From assembly GCA_015711775.1 (NCBI GenBank), contig JACVJB010000009.1, positions 1 to 12,046 on the forward strand: DNA of 12,046 bases, given 5' to 3'. Each line of letters starts with the position of its first letter. The stretch's first letter is position 1. Made by a program: the position numbers and the translations under genes. Shown one piece after another: positions 1 to 6,419 of this stretch. This DNA comes from Actinomycetota bacterium. Lineage in GTDB: Bacteria > Actinomycetota > Humimicrobiia > Humimicrobiales > Humimicrobiaceae. The notes under the pieces are model-generated. The model was not told the origin of the DNA. It ran no database searches and saw only the letters and a list, made by a program, of their open reading frames with translations.

Positions 1-108
1 GACTTAAGGAATAAAAATAAATCGTGCTATTATTGTATATATGTATTTGAAAAAATCAAGAAATTTTTTAGGCAAAACGATCAAATTCTATCATGAAATC
101 AGGATTTT

Positions 109-774
109 TTAGCCTATTATCTTTATTACGGCCTGAGCAGCTTTTTTACCAAGCTTTTCAAGCTCGTCTTTTTCATAATGAACGCCATCAGCGTCGCTTG
201 TTTTTATTATTTCTGCCGTGTCCAGGAAATGACAATTATACAGTTTTGCAGTTTTTGCATAATGCGCAGCAAGATTTTTTGAATTGTGAATGCTGCTTTC
301 ATTAAAAATACCGGAAAGGTAAGTAAGTCTGCCAAGCGGCGGCGGGCACATTATAAGCACTTCCGGTGCATTGCCCTGCGGACCGCTTCCGCTTTGCTGC
401 ACCATATTAATCAGAACTCCCATGCTCATTGCTATTTCAAAAGCATTTACGCAAAACCTTGCTTTTAAATCATTTGTCCCGAGCATAATTATCACTAGAT
501 CAATTGGCGCATGGGACTCAAGGCATGCCGGCAAATAACGGCTCCCGTTTTTATGCGCGCCTTCTACAGGGTCATCCCATACTGTGGTTCTGCCGTTTAA
601 ACCCTCTTCTATAATCAGATATTCTGCGCCAAGTTCCCTTTCCATTACTCCTGCCCATCTGTCTGCCTTAACATACCGGTAATTTGGCGCAATAAACGGC
701 GAGCTCAAAAGATCAAAATTAATCGGCCTGGTGCCATGCGTATTGGAATCTCCAAAACAAAGAACTGTCTTCAT
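109..774 (-). CDS. SGNH/GDSL-family esterase (arylesterase-like)
   Basis: A 221-residue serine esterase of the SGNH hydrolase superfamily, resembling from memory the mycobacterial aryl esterase/acyltransferase (Ms-Act) group. All four family blocks are visible: GDSN with nucleophile Ser10, EEGLNGRT with Gly58, MLGTND with Asn101, and DADGVH giving Asp196 and His199 for the triad. The stretch IDLVIIMLGTND is very typical of the family. I chose the ATG at 774 because the protein then begins MKTVLCFGDS as in homologues, and a Shine-Dalgarno-like AAAGGGTGG (783-791) lies 8 bases upstream. A longer in-frame start at 846 would add 24 residues not seen in the family. There is no signal peptide, so it is probably cytoplasmic. 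It is transcribed alone, divergently from the secreted M23 gene. The natural substrate cannot be told; esters of small or acetylated sugars or aryl alcohols are possible. The family call is firm, the substrate is not. Confidence 0.9.
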   Translation of the reverse strand: MKTVLCFGDSNTHGTRPINFDLLSSPFIAPNYRYVKADRWAGVMERELGAEYLIIEEGLNGRTTVWDDPVEGAHKNGSRYLPACLESHAPIDLVIIMLGTNDLKARFCVNAFEIAMSMGVLINMVQQSGSGPQGNAPEVLIMCPPPLGRLTYLSGIFNESSIHNSKNLAAHYAKTAKLYNCHFLDTAEIIKTSDADGVHYEKDELEKLGKKAAQAVIKIIG

Positions 775-854
775 TTTTAAAACCACCCTTTCATTTCTCT
801 TAAATAGCAGCAAATAAAAAATCTGCTGCATAATTTTTACACACAAATAATGAT

Positions 855-885
855 ATTATAAATTATTTGCCGGTGTTTGCATTAA
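855..885 (-). promoter_or_regulatory. Possible promoter of the SGNH esterase gene
   Basis: On the minus strand there is a perfect TATAAT (860-855). The only -35 candidate is a poor TTAATG (885-880) at a long 19-base spacing. Transcription from here would start near 848 and leave a leader of about 75 bases before the ATG at 774, which also argues against the longer in-frame start at 846. The region is AT-rich, so the hexamer could be chance. Confidence 0.3.
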
Positions 886-985
886 TTATTTATACTCTAT
901 TTTAGAAATGATATTGATTTATTTTTAAAAATGTGGGAACATATTTATGCTTTTAAATAATTATGATTTTATATAAATTATATGT

Positions 986-1000
986 AAGGGAACAGTTATT
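986..1000 (+). promoter_or_regulatory. Ribosome binding site and apparent ATT start of the secreted M23 gene
   Basis: AAGG (986-989) sits 8 bases before ATT (998-1000), which is followed directly by two Lys codons and a hydrophobic signal-peptide core in the same frame. Between the in-frame stop TAA (974-976) and the first ATG at 1127 there is no ATG, GTG, TTG or CTG, so the position decides for ATT as start codon, or for a damaged ATG. A two-codon ATG-TAA (982-987) overlaps the ribosome binding site in this frame's neighbour and is probably incidental. Confidence 0.55.
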
Positions 1001-1582
1001 AAAAAGATATCTTTATCTGCTATTATTTTTATCATTACAATTGCAACTCTCTGCTTCTTTAACACACCACATGCAATTGCAGCAGATACTTCCATTACAA
1101 ATAATGAAACTAAGGCTCCATTTATAATGCCTCTTGAAGGAAAAATACTTGTGTCATTCAGGCAGGAATACCTTGATGAGCGGCAGCAGGTTAAAAGAAA
1201 ACATACCGGCATTGATATTGGAGGAAATCCTGGTGATTACGTTATTGCGTCAGCAAACGGCATTGTCAGCTACTGCGGTTTTTCCCCTATAGGTGGCCGC
1301 ACAATTGTTATAAAGCACAATGAAAAAATAAGGACAACATACCTGAATTTGAGCCAGATTTACGTACAGCCGGGTTTTTTTGTAAAACAGGGCCAGGTAA
1401 TTGCAGCAATAGGCGCAGGGGATGATCCTTCAAATTCAGAGGACCATCTGCATTTTGGAATAATATATGACGAAAAATACCTTGATCCTCAGGATGTTAT
1501 TAAAATAGACTACAGCAGTATTTCAAAATATATAAAGCTTAAATACGTAAAACCTTCCCTGTATGTTCAGACATCAAAATAG
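998..1582 (+). CDS. Secreted M23 (LytM/NlpD-type) peptidase-like protein with apparent ATT start
   Basis: A 194-residue protein if read from ATT at 998. Residues 1-28 form a signal peptide: KK, a hydrophobic core of about 18 residues rich in Ile, then a likely cleavage site after HAIA. There is no lipobox. The mature part is one LytM/peptidase M23 domain (about residues 44-170), which in this family binds zinc and cuts peptidoglycan peptide bridges. The zinc ligands are present as HTGID (His69, Asp73) and HLHF (His152). The third histidine, normally in a Y-x-H-L motif, is replaced by Asn117 in TYLNLS, so activity may be altered or lost and the protein may be a binder or regulator. Starting at the first ATG (1127) would remove the whole signal peptide, so I prefer the upstream start. 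It is the only clear plus-strand gene here, and its last 16 bases overlap the end of the convergent gene. Family firm, start codon uncertain. Confidence 0.8.
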   Translation: MKKISLSAIIFIITIATLCFFNTPHAIAADTSITNNETKAPFIMPLEGKILVSFRQEYLDERQQVKRKHTGIDIGGNPGDYVIASANGIVSYCGFSPIGGRTIVIKHNEKIRTTYLNLSQIYVQPGFFVKQGQVIAAIGAGDDPSNSEDHLHFGIIYDEKYLDPQDVIKIDYSSISKYIKLKYVKPSLYVQTSK

Positions 1583-1932
1583 GTTTCAAGGCTTTTTATT
1601 TCCTGGGAGAGCTTGTTGTCAATTTCGTCCCTGGCTCCGCCAAAAACAATCACATTTAAAGTAAGCTTAATTTTTTCAAATGTCTTTTTAAGTATACCGT
1701 CCACTTTTGGGAGCTGATCAAGATCAAAGACACTGAGCTGCAGATAATCTTCGCCATTTGTGGTGCTTATGAATTTAATATGTCCAAGCTGGTAGCACCC
1801 GTCATCTTTTAAAAATGCTACCACGTTCAAAGCCAGTTCTTTTATTCTTTTTATAAAATCTTCTTTGCTTATGGGTTTTGGAAATGTGATAGTAACGTTT
1901 CTGCTTAGAATTATTGAGTTTTGCCCAGGCAT
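1567..1932 (-). CDS. Unrecognised 121-residue cytoplasmic protein
   Basis: I do not recognise this protein. It begins MPGQNS and is predicted by eye to be a small soluble alpha/beta protein: a strand (NVTITF), a helix of about 20 residues (SKEDFIKRIKELALNVVAF), two strands around GHIKFISTTNG and DYLQLSVFDL, then a segment ending in hydrophobic TLNVIVFGG and a charged C-terminal helix. It has no signal peptide, membrane segment or cysteine pair. It is likely real: a strong promoter-like pair lies upstream (1999-2026), AAAGG (1943-1947) is 10 bases before the ATG, and its amphipathic pattern is protein-like. It is probably transcribed by itself, separately from the hexokinase gene upstream. Its stop codon lies inside the 3' end of the convergent secreted M23 gene, with a 16-base overlap. 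No function can be given. Confidence 0.7.
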   Translation of the reverse strand: MPGQNSIILSRNVTITFPKPISKEDFIKRIKELALNVVAFLKDDGCYQLGHIKFISTTNGEDYLQLSVFDLDQLPKVDGILKKTFEKIKLTLNVIVFGGARDEIDNKLSQEIKSLETYFDV

Positions 1933-1998
1933 ATAAAAAATACCTTTGATAGATTATAAAAGTTATATGAAAAATCTTTTAGTCATTCAAGGCTCTTT

Positions 1999-2026
1999 AT
2001 TTTATCACTTTTTACTGCCAAGTCAA
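1999..2026 (-). promoter_or_regulatory. Sigma-70-type promoter upstream of the 121-residue protein
   Basis: On the minus strand TTGACT (2026-2021) is separated by 16 bases from TAAAAT (2004-1999), each one mismatch from consensus. It points to the start codon at 1932 and implies a leader of about 60 bases. This is the best promoter-like pair I see in the window and suggests the gene downstream is not simply read through from the hexokinase gene. Confidence 0.55.
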
Positions 2027-2113
2027 AACATGTGAAGTATTTTCCTGATTAATATGAATTTATGGTTAAACGCCTGCATTTCTTGACAAAACCGGTAAAA
2101 TCAGCCTTAGCAG

Positions 2114-3481
2114 CTATGAAATGCCGGCAGCGGCCACGGCAGCGCCAAGCATAGCAGAGTTTTCAACTTTCTTTATCTCATAATGAATGCCTGATTGACA
2201 TCCTGTAAATCTGCTTTCGGCCAGCGTATTTTTAAGACAGCATTCCACCCTTGTTTTAAAATTATTCATTCTATAAAAACTGCTTCCCTCGGCAATAATA
2301 CAGACCGGATAGCATGGGTTAAATCCCCTGCAGGTTTTTATTAAGAGCGCTGCAAGAACTATTGAAGTAAGTAGTGCCGCTCTTTCAATTAAATTATCAA
2401 ACAATAAATATAAAATTACTTTGTCTTCACTGTCCAGTTTATCATGGAGTGTTGCAAACAATGATGAGCGGGGAAAAAAATCAAGATACGCATCAATCTC
2501 TTTTGATTCAAGGGTTTGGATATTTCCAAGAATTTCGCATAATCGGCCTGAGAAAAGCTTTTCTTTTGCTGCAGTTTTTATTACTTCAGTTGCAAGACCC
2601 CCAAGATATGCGCCTGAAAACATTTTCTCAAAAGTGCCTTCACCCGGATTTATCGTCCCTGCATCAAAAATCTCATCGATTTTACCTCTGGGCCCTCTTG
2701 AAAAATTTCCGGCTTCTATGTTAATTAACTGACAGCTGCCGATGCCTGTTTTATAACTGTCTTTTATTTTTAAAATATTTACGTTTTTCTCAATATAACA
2801 GGCATTCATTCCTGTCCCAAGGACAAGCCCTATATAGCCGTCATACTGTCTTTTGCCAAATGCTGCAATTCCGGAAAGAAGAACGGCCGGAGTATCATTG
2901 AGAAGCACTATCTTTTTATTTTTCAAGCCTGTTCGTTCTGCTAATTTCTCAAGCAGATTTTTACCGATAAGTTCGCCTTCCACTTCAGGAGCTCTTACTT
3001 CTTTGGTAAAATACAGCAGCCTTCCATCCATGTCAGGATAAATTTCTATGGGGTATGAAAAGACAAAACCTATGCTGCTGCTTTCGTTTATTATCTCTTT
3101 TATATTATCAGCAATTGCATTAAAAAACTCTTCTTTTGAAGCTATGCCCGCAGTTCCGGGCATAGCAGTTTTATTAATATTTCCTACAACAGGGCGCAAG
3201 CCCCTGTCAAATGAAACCACAGCAGACCTCAGGTTAGTTCCTCCTGCATCAAGAGCTATTACAGGTTTTTTTGTATCAATTCTGCTGGCGCTAAGGTAAG
3301 TGGGAAGCATTTTCAGGGAGCTTTTCTTCTCCGGGTCCAGGCCTGCCTGCATTTCTTCAAGAAAGAGCTTAACATACTTTTTAACATTTATGTCTGAATG
3401 CTTTATTCCATAGCTGCTCAAAAACGCGCCTGTTTCCTCTTTCAGTCTATTTATTTTGCGGTAGTCTTTTAAATAGGACAT
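2114..3481 (-). CDS. Hexokinase, eukaryotic-type (hexokinase_1/2 fold)
   Basis: A 455-residue ATP-dependent sugar kinase, expected to make glucose-6-phosphate (or another hexose 6-phosphate) in the cytoplasm. The motifs match the eukaryotic-type hexokinase family rather than the short bacterial glucokinases: LDAGGTNLR (77-85, phosphate 1), FSYPIE (141-146), a TKEVRAP segment (159-165), LLNDTP with the likely catalytic base Asp196, LGTGMNACYIE (221-231), NIEAGNF (254-260) where yeast and human enzymes have NTEWGAF, EKMFSGAYLGGL (285-296) and AEGSSFY (397-403). The length fits a single-domain enzyme of about 50 kDa. The ATG lies 13 bases after the panB stop with a short AGG 7 bases upstream, so the two genes are probably cotranscribed. 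The Trp of NTEWG and the usual SFP wording are changed, so sugar preference may differ. I am sure of the family but not of the exact sugar. Confidence 0.88.
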   Translation of the reverse strand: MSYLKDYRKINRLKEETGAFLSSYGIKHSDINVKKYVKLFLEEMQAGLDPEKKSSLKMLPTYLSASRIDTKKPVIALDAGGTNLRSAVVSFDRGLRPVVGNINKTAMPGTAGIASKEEFFNAIADNIKEIINESSSIGFVFSYPIEIYPDMDGRLLYFTKEVRAPEVEGELIGKNLLEKLAERTGLKNKKIVLLNDTPAVLLSGIAAFGKRQYDGYIGLVLGTGMNACYIEKNVNILKIKDSYKTGIGSCQLINIEAGNFSRGPRGKIDEIFDAGTINPGEGTFEKMFSGAYLGGLATEVIKTAAKEKLFSGRLCEILGNIQTLESKEIDAYLDFFPRSSLFATLHDKLDSEDKVILYLLFDNLIERAALLTSIVLAALLIKTCRGFNPCYPVCIIAEGSSFYRMNNFKTRVECCLKNTLAESRFTGCQSGIHYEIKKVENSAMLGAAVAAAGIS

Positions 3482-3494
3482 TTTTGCCTGCAGT

Positions 3495-4355
3495 CTATTT
3501 AATATATTTTTTCAGCATTTTTTCAAACTTCTGCACCTCTTCAGGCATTATTGAATATGTGTGTTCAGGGGCGGGAAACTTTGACTGCTGAACGTCATCA
3601 ATATACTCTTTGAGAGCATCAACTATTATTTTTGCAACATTGGCATACTTTTTAACAAATTTAGGAGTAAATGCCTCAAAATACCCCAGTATATCTCCAC
3701 AAATCATAACCTGGCCGTCAATATCTGCGCCAGCGCCAATCCCAAGTACCGGGATTTTAACAATATTCCTTATTGCGCCGGCAAGCTCCGGAGGTATTGC
3801 TTCTACAAGAAGCATTCTTGCGCCGGCTTTTTCCACAGCAATTGAGTCAGCAATAACAGCTTCAGCAGATTCTGCAGTTCTGCCCTGCGCTTTAAAACCG
3901 CCAAGCGCTGCAGAGGACTGTGGAGTCAGCCCCACATGGCCAATAACAACTATGCCGGCATCAGCAATTGCGCTTATTTTTGACGCAACTCTTATTCCGC
4001 CTTCAAGTTTTATTGCATCCATGCCGGCTTCCTTAACAAACCTTACAGCATTATTTACTGCATCTGCATCACTTGCATGATAACTTCCGAAAGGCATGTC
4101 CCCGACAACAAAAACATCAGGCGCTCCCCTCCTTACAGCTTTACAGTGAATAATGCATTCATCCATTGTAACGCCAACCGTTCCTTCGTAACCGTAAACA
4201 ACCATGCCGAGGGAATCACCAACAAGTATCATGTCAATACCTGCCTGCTGCGAAAGACTGGCTATCGGATAATCGTATGCAGTTATCCAGGTTATTTTCT
4301 TTCCCTGGCTTTTCATTTCATAAAAATTGCTTAGAGTAAGTTTTTTTGCTGACAT
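3495..4355 (-). CDS. panB: 3-methyl-2-oxobutanoate hydroxymethyltransferase
   Basis: PanB transfers a hydroxymethyl group from 5,10-methylenetetrahydrofolate to alpha-ketoisovalerate, giving ketopantoate, the first committed step to pantothenate and coenzyme A. The 286-residue length is normal for this TIM-barrel enzyme. Visible hallmarks are ITAYDYP near the N-terminus, VGDSLGMV (metal ligand Asp47), VGDMPFGSY (Asp86), IKLEGG (Lys116, Glu118), GHVGLTPQ, LVEAIP with the catalytic Glu185, and the GIGAG phosphate loop (205-209). The ATG at 4355 follows a strong GGAAGGA site (4362-4368) by 6 bases. panC and panD, its usual partners, are not in the window; instead it sits between smpB and the hexokinase gene, which starts 13 bases after panB stops. 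A weak TATGAT-like -10 in the 100-base gap upstream could give it its own promoter. Nothing in it looks broken. Confidence 0.97.
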   Translation of the reverse strand: MSAKKLTLSNFYEMKSQGKKITWITAYDYPIASLSQQAGIDMILVGDSLGMVVYGYEGTVGVTMDECIIHCKAVRRGAPDVFVVGDMPFGSYHASDADAVNNAVRFVKEAGMDAIKLEGGIRVASKISAIADAGIVVIGHVGLTPQSSAALGGFKAQGRTAESAEAVIADSIAVEKAGARMLLVEAIPPELAGAIRNIVKIPVLGIGAGADIDGQVMICGDILGYFEAFTPKFVKKYANVAKIIVDALKEYIDDVQQSKFPAPEHTYSIMPEEVQKFEKMLKKYIK

Positions 4356-4415
4356 TTTAAATCCTTCCCGATTTTAAAAGAATAATGTTATCATATATTT
4401 TAATAAACTTTTCCT

Positions 4416-4435
4416 AAAAAAAGAGAACTGTTCCC
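4416..4435 (-). terminator. Weak intrinsic terminator candidate after smpB
   Basis: On the minus strand a short hairpin, GGGAA-CAG-TTCTC (4435-4423, five pairs including one G-T), is followed directly by seven T (4422-4416). It lies between the smpB stop and the panB start, so it might end or attenuate transcripts coming from the ctpA-smpB side. The stem is short and the strength is doubtful. Confidence 0.3.
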
Positions 4436-4456
4436 ATGTCTGCTGCCAGGTTTTTC

Positions 4457-4942
4457 CTAAAATTTTTTTCTGCTGCGGCTTTTAAGGGCTCTTCTTACCT
4501 CAAGGTCAGACTCCTTTTTCTCAATATCCCTTCTTTTATCACTTTTAAGCTTTCCTTTTGCAAGAGCGATCTCCACTTTTACATGTGAGCCTGATATATA
4601 TACGCTAAGCGGCACAAGCGTAAGGCTTTTATCTGTCATCTTGCCTGTAATTTTTATTATTTCGCGTCTGTGAAGAAGAAGTTTTCTTACTCTTGCAGGC
4701 CTTATATCTTCAGCTCTACTATTTATATATGGAGATATATGCATATTGTGCAAAAAAATCTCTCCGCTTTTAATCCTTGCAAAACTGTCCTTTAAATTTA
4801 TTTTACGCTCCCTGACTGATTTTACCTCACATCCTGCAAGCACTATACCTGCTTCATACTTGTCAAGAATTAAAAAATCCCTGAAAGCTTTCTTATTCTG
4901 GGCTATAAGCATCCGGCCGCTATCTTTTATTTTATTTGCCAA
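4457..4942 (-). CDS. smpB: SsrA-binding protein SmpB
   Basis: SmpB binds tmRNA and delivers it to ribosomes stalled on broken messages (trans-translation). The 161-residue product has the family signatures in order: IAQNKKAF near the N-terminus, YEAGIVLAGCEVKSVRE, NLKDSFARI, the nearly invariant LHNMHISPY, RKLLLHRREI, LTLVPLSVYI, VKVEIALAKGK and the basic C-terminal tail ending RSRKKF that enters the mRNA channel. I use the TTG at 4942; AGGA lies 11 bases upstream, which is a little far. An internal ATG would give a protein starting MLIAQNKK, but homologues normally carry a short N-terminal extension, so the TTG start is preferred. The tmRNA gene itself is not in the window; the flanking gaps of about 100 and 150 bases are too short for it. 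The 151-base gap upstream separates it from ctpA. Confidence 0.95.
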   Translation of the reverse strand: MANKIKDSGRMLIAQNKKAFRDFLILDKYEAGIVLAGCEVKSVRERKINLKDSFARIKSGEIFLHNMHISPYINSRAEDIRPARVRKLLLHRREIIKITGKMTDKSLTLVPLSVYISGSHVKVEIALAKGKLKSDKRRDIEKKESDLEVRRALKSRSRKKF

Positions 4943-5093
4943 TTTAAATATATTCCTGTTCTTTAGTTTATCCGGCTACTGCCGTCATAAATTAATTACA
5001 TGAACTGGTAATTTTATGTTATTTAAGGATTATTTACACATATTATATTACAGGACGGCCTAAAAAAGAGTAGCGTTGCCTAAAGTATACTGT

Positions 5094-6356
5094 TTATTGC
5101 CCGGTTTTTTTGTTTATCAAATTCTTTATTTCTTCAACAGCCCTGTTAAACTGTGTATCCTCAGTATCTTCAGGAGTAAGCATAATCTCGATATCGGGCT
5201 GTATTCCCGTACCGTCAATTGTTATTCCTGAGGGCAGATAGTATTTTGCAGTAGTGTACTTTATCCCGCTTCCATCAGGAAGCTCATTTAAAATCTGCAC
5301 CGTACCTTTGCCGAAGCTTTTTTCACCAATCAGCACTGCCCTTCCATGATCCTTAAGCGCGCCGGCAGCAAGTTCTGCAGCGCTTGCAGAATACCCGTTT
5401 ATAAGCACTACTACAGGTAAATCAGTGTAACCTCCCCTGCCAGCTTTAAATTCTTCATATTTATCAGAATTATTTGACCTTCCGCGAACGCTTACAATTA
5501 TCCCTGAGTCAAGAAACAGGTCGCAGAACTGCACTGCATCATCCAGAGTTCCGCCAAGATTGTTTCTTAAATCTATTATGATGCCCTTTATAGCGCCGGA
5601 GCCGTTTTTACCTGTAATTTCCTTTAACTTTTCTTCAAGTTTTTTTGCCCCATTTTCCTGGAAATCCACATATTGTATATAAAGAATATTGTCCTGTACT
5701 ACAGTTGCATAAAAGTTCGGCACATAAAACCTTCTCCTTGTTATGATAAAATCGATTCTTTTATTGTCAGACGGTCTAAATACCGTTATTATCACATCAG
5801 TTCCTTCAGGCCCTTTAATCAATGCAACGACCTGATCAAGCGCCTTATCTTTTATTTCGATCCCGTCAACCGCAGCGATTATATCGCCTTCAGCAAGCCC
5901 CTGTTCAAATGCGGGAGTACCCTCTATTACATTTATTATAAGAACCTGGCCTTCTTCATCTGCCGTAACAATAACGCCTATGCCGCTCATGGTTCCGCTG
6001 TAGGATTCAATTATCTTTGAGTATTCTTCAGACGGAAAATAATCAGCGTACCTGTCTTCCAGACTTGCAAGTATACCCTCGATTGCAGCATCAGCAAGCT
6101 CTTTTTCAGTTTTTTTATTAATTGCATTCGCAAGCACATATTTAATAGTCTGCTCTATGGATTTTATACCCTTGCTTCCAGAGTTTGCTGAATCTGCAGA
6201 TCCGGTATCCTTTTGAGCGGTTGATGCAGCAGGCTTAATAAAATCAGCAAGATAATCCTTTGCTTCACTGAAATTAATGCCCAGAAGAAATCCGCCTGCA
6301 AGTAGTACAAGCGCCAGAAAAAATGCAAAAACAGCTATTAAAATATTTTTTTTCAT
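5094..6356 (-). CDS. ctpA: Carboxy-terminal processing protease (PDZ, peptidase S41)
   Basis: A 420-residue membrane-anchored serine protease of the Tsp/CtpA family, acting outside the membrane. One N-terminal hydrophobic segment (residues about 5-28) serves as signal anchor, followed by a Ser/Ala/Gly-rich linker (44-62), a helical region with the family wording SLEDRYADYFP, a PDZ domain (about 120-195, including GIGV and GLAEGDII), and the S41 catalytic domain. The catalytic dyad is Ser325 in GYSASAAE and Lys350 in GEKSFGKGTVQ, 25 residues apart as in E. coli Tsp. These proteases degrade or trim exported proteins from their C-terminus. The ATG at 6356 has TCCT on the plus strand (AGGA, 6365-6368) 8 bases upstream. 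It follows the M23 hydrolase gene by 63 bases, suggesting shared expression and perhaps that the hydrolase is a substrate, as known for M23 enzymes degraded by CtpA in Pseudomonas. Confidence 0.95.
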   Translation of the reverse strand: MKKNILIAVFAFFLALVLLAGGFLLGINFSEAKDYLADFIKPAASTAQKDTGSADSANSGSKGIKSIEQTIKYVLANAINKKTEKELADAAIEGILASLEDRYADYFPSEEYSKIIESYSGTMSGIGVIVTADEEGQVLIINVIEGTPAFEQGLAEGDIIAAVDGIEIKDKALDQVVALIKGPEGTDVIITVFRPSDNKRIDFIITRRRFYVPNFYATVVQDNILYIQYVDFQENGAKKLEEKLKEITGKNGSGAIKGIIIDLRNNLGGTLDDAVQFCDLFLDSGIIVSVRGRSNNSDKYEEFKAGRGGYTDLPVVVLINGYSASAAELAAGALKDHGRAVLIGEKSFGKGTVQILNELPDGSGIKYTTAKYYLPSGITIDGTGIQPDIEIMLTPEDTEDTQFNRAVEEIKNLINKKTGQ

Positions 6357-6419
6357 CTGTGATGTCCTGTTAAAAATTTACCAAGTTTGTTTATACCGGA
6401 ATTCTGTGCATCATCCTCA

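Noticed and set aside
50..69. Hairpin AAAAAAT-CAAGAA-ATTTTTT below the SGNH gene
   Set aside because: The seven-pair stem is only A and T in an AT-rich stretch and has no G/C clamp, so it is not a convincing terminator.
775..846. N-terminal extension of the SGNH esterase from ATG 846
   Set aside because: The 24 extra residues do not resemble the family, and a good ribosome binding site stands before ATG 774.
988..997. GGGAACAGTT shared with the minus strand at 4435-4426
   Set aside because: A ten-base match between two unrelated places; one contains a ribosome binding site and the other a possible terminator. No third copy with the same context was seen.
2083..2088. Plus-strand TTGACA
   Set aside because: No -10 at suitable spacing and no plus-strand gene follows; it lies beside the hexokinase 3' end.
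2076..2124. Inverted repeat GCATTTC ... GAAATGC around the hexokinase stop
   Set aside because: Arms of seven bases with a loop of about 35 bases and no T-run; probably chance.
3610..4080. Long plus-strand open frame opposite panB
   Set aside because: A Ser/Ala/Pro/Ile-rich shadow of the panB coding sequence on the other strand, without a ribosome binding site. Other plus-strand frames opposite ctpA, ftsX, prfB and secA are rejected for the same reason.
5042..5047. Minus-strand TATAAT in the 151-base gap between ctpA and smpB
   Set aside because: No acceptable -35 hexamer at 16-18 bases (CTCTTT at 17), so a promoter for smpB cannot be supported. I also found no ncRNA or terminator in this gap.
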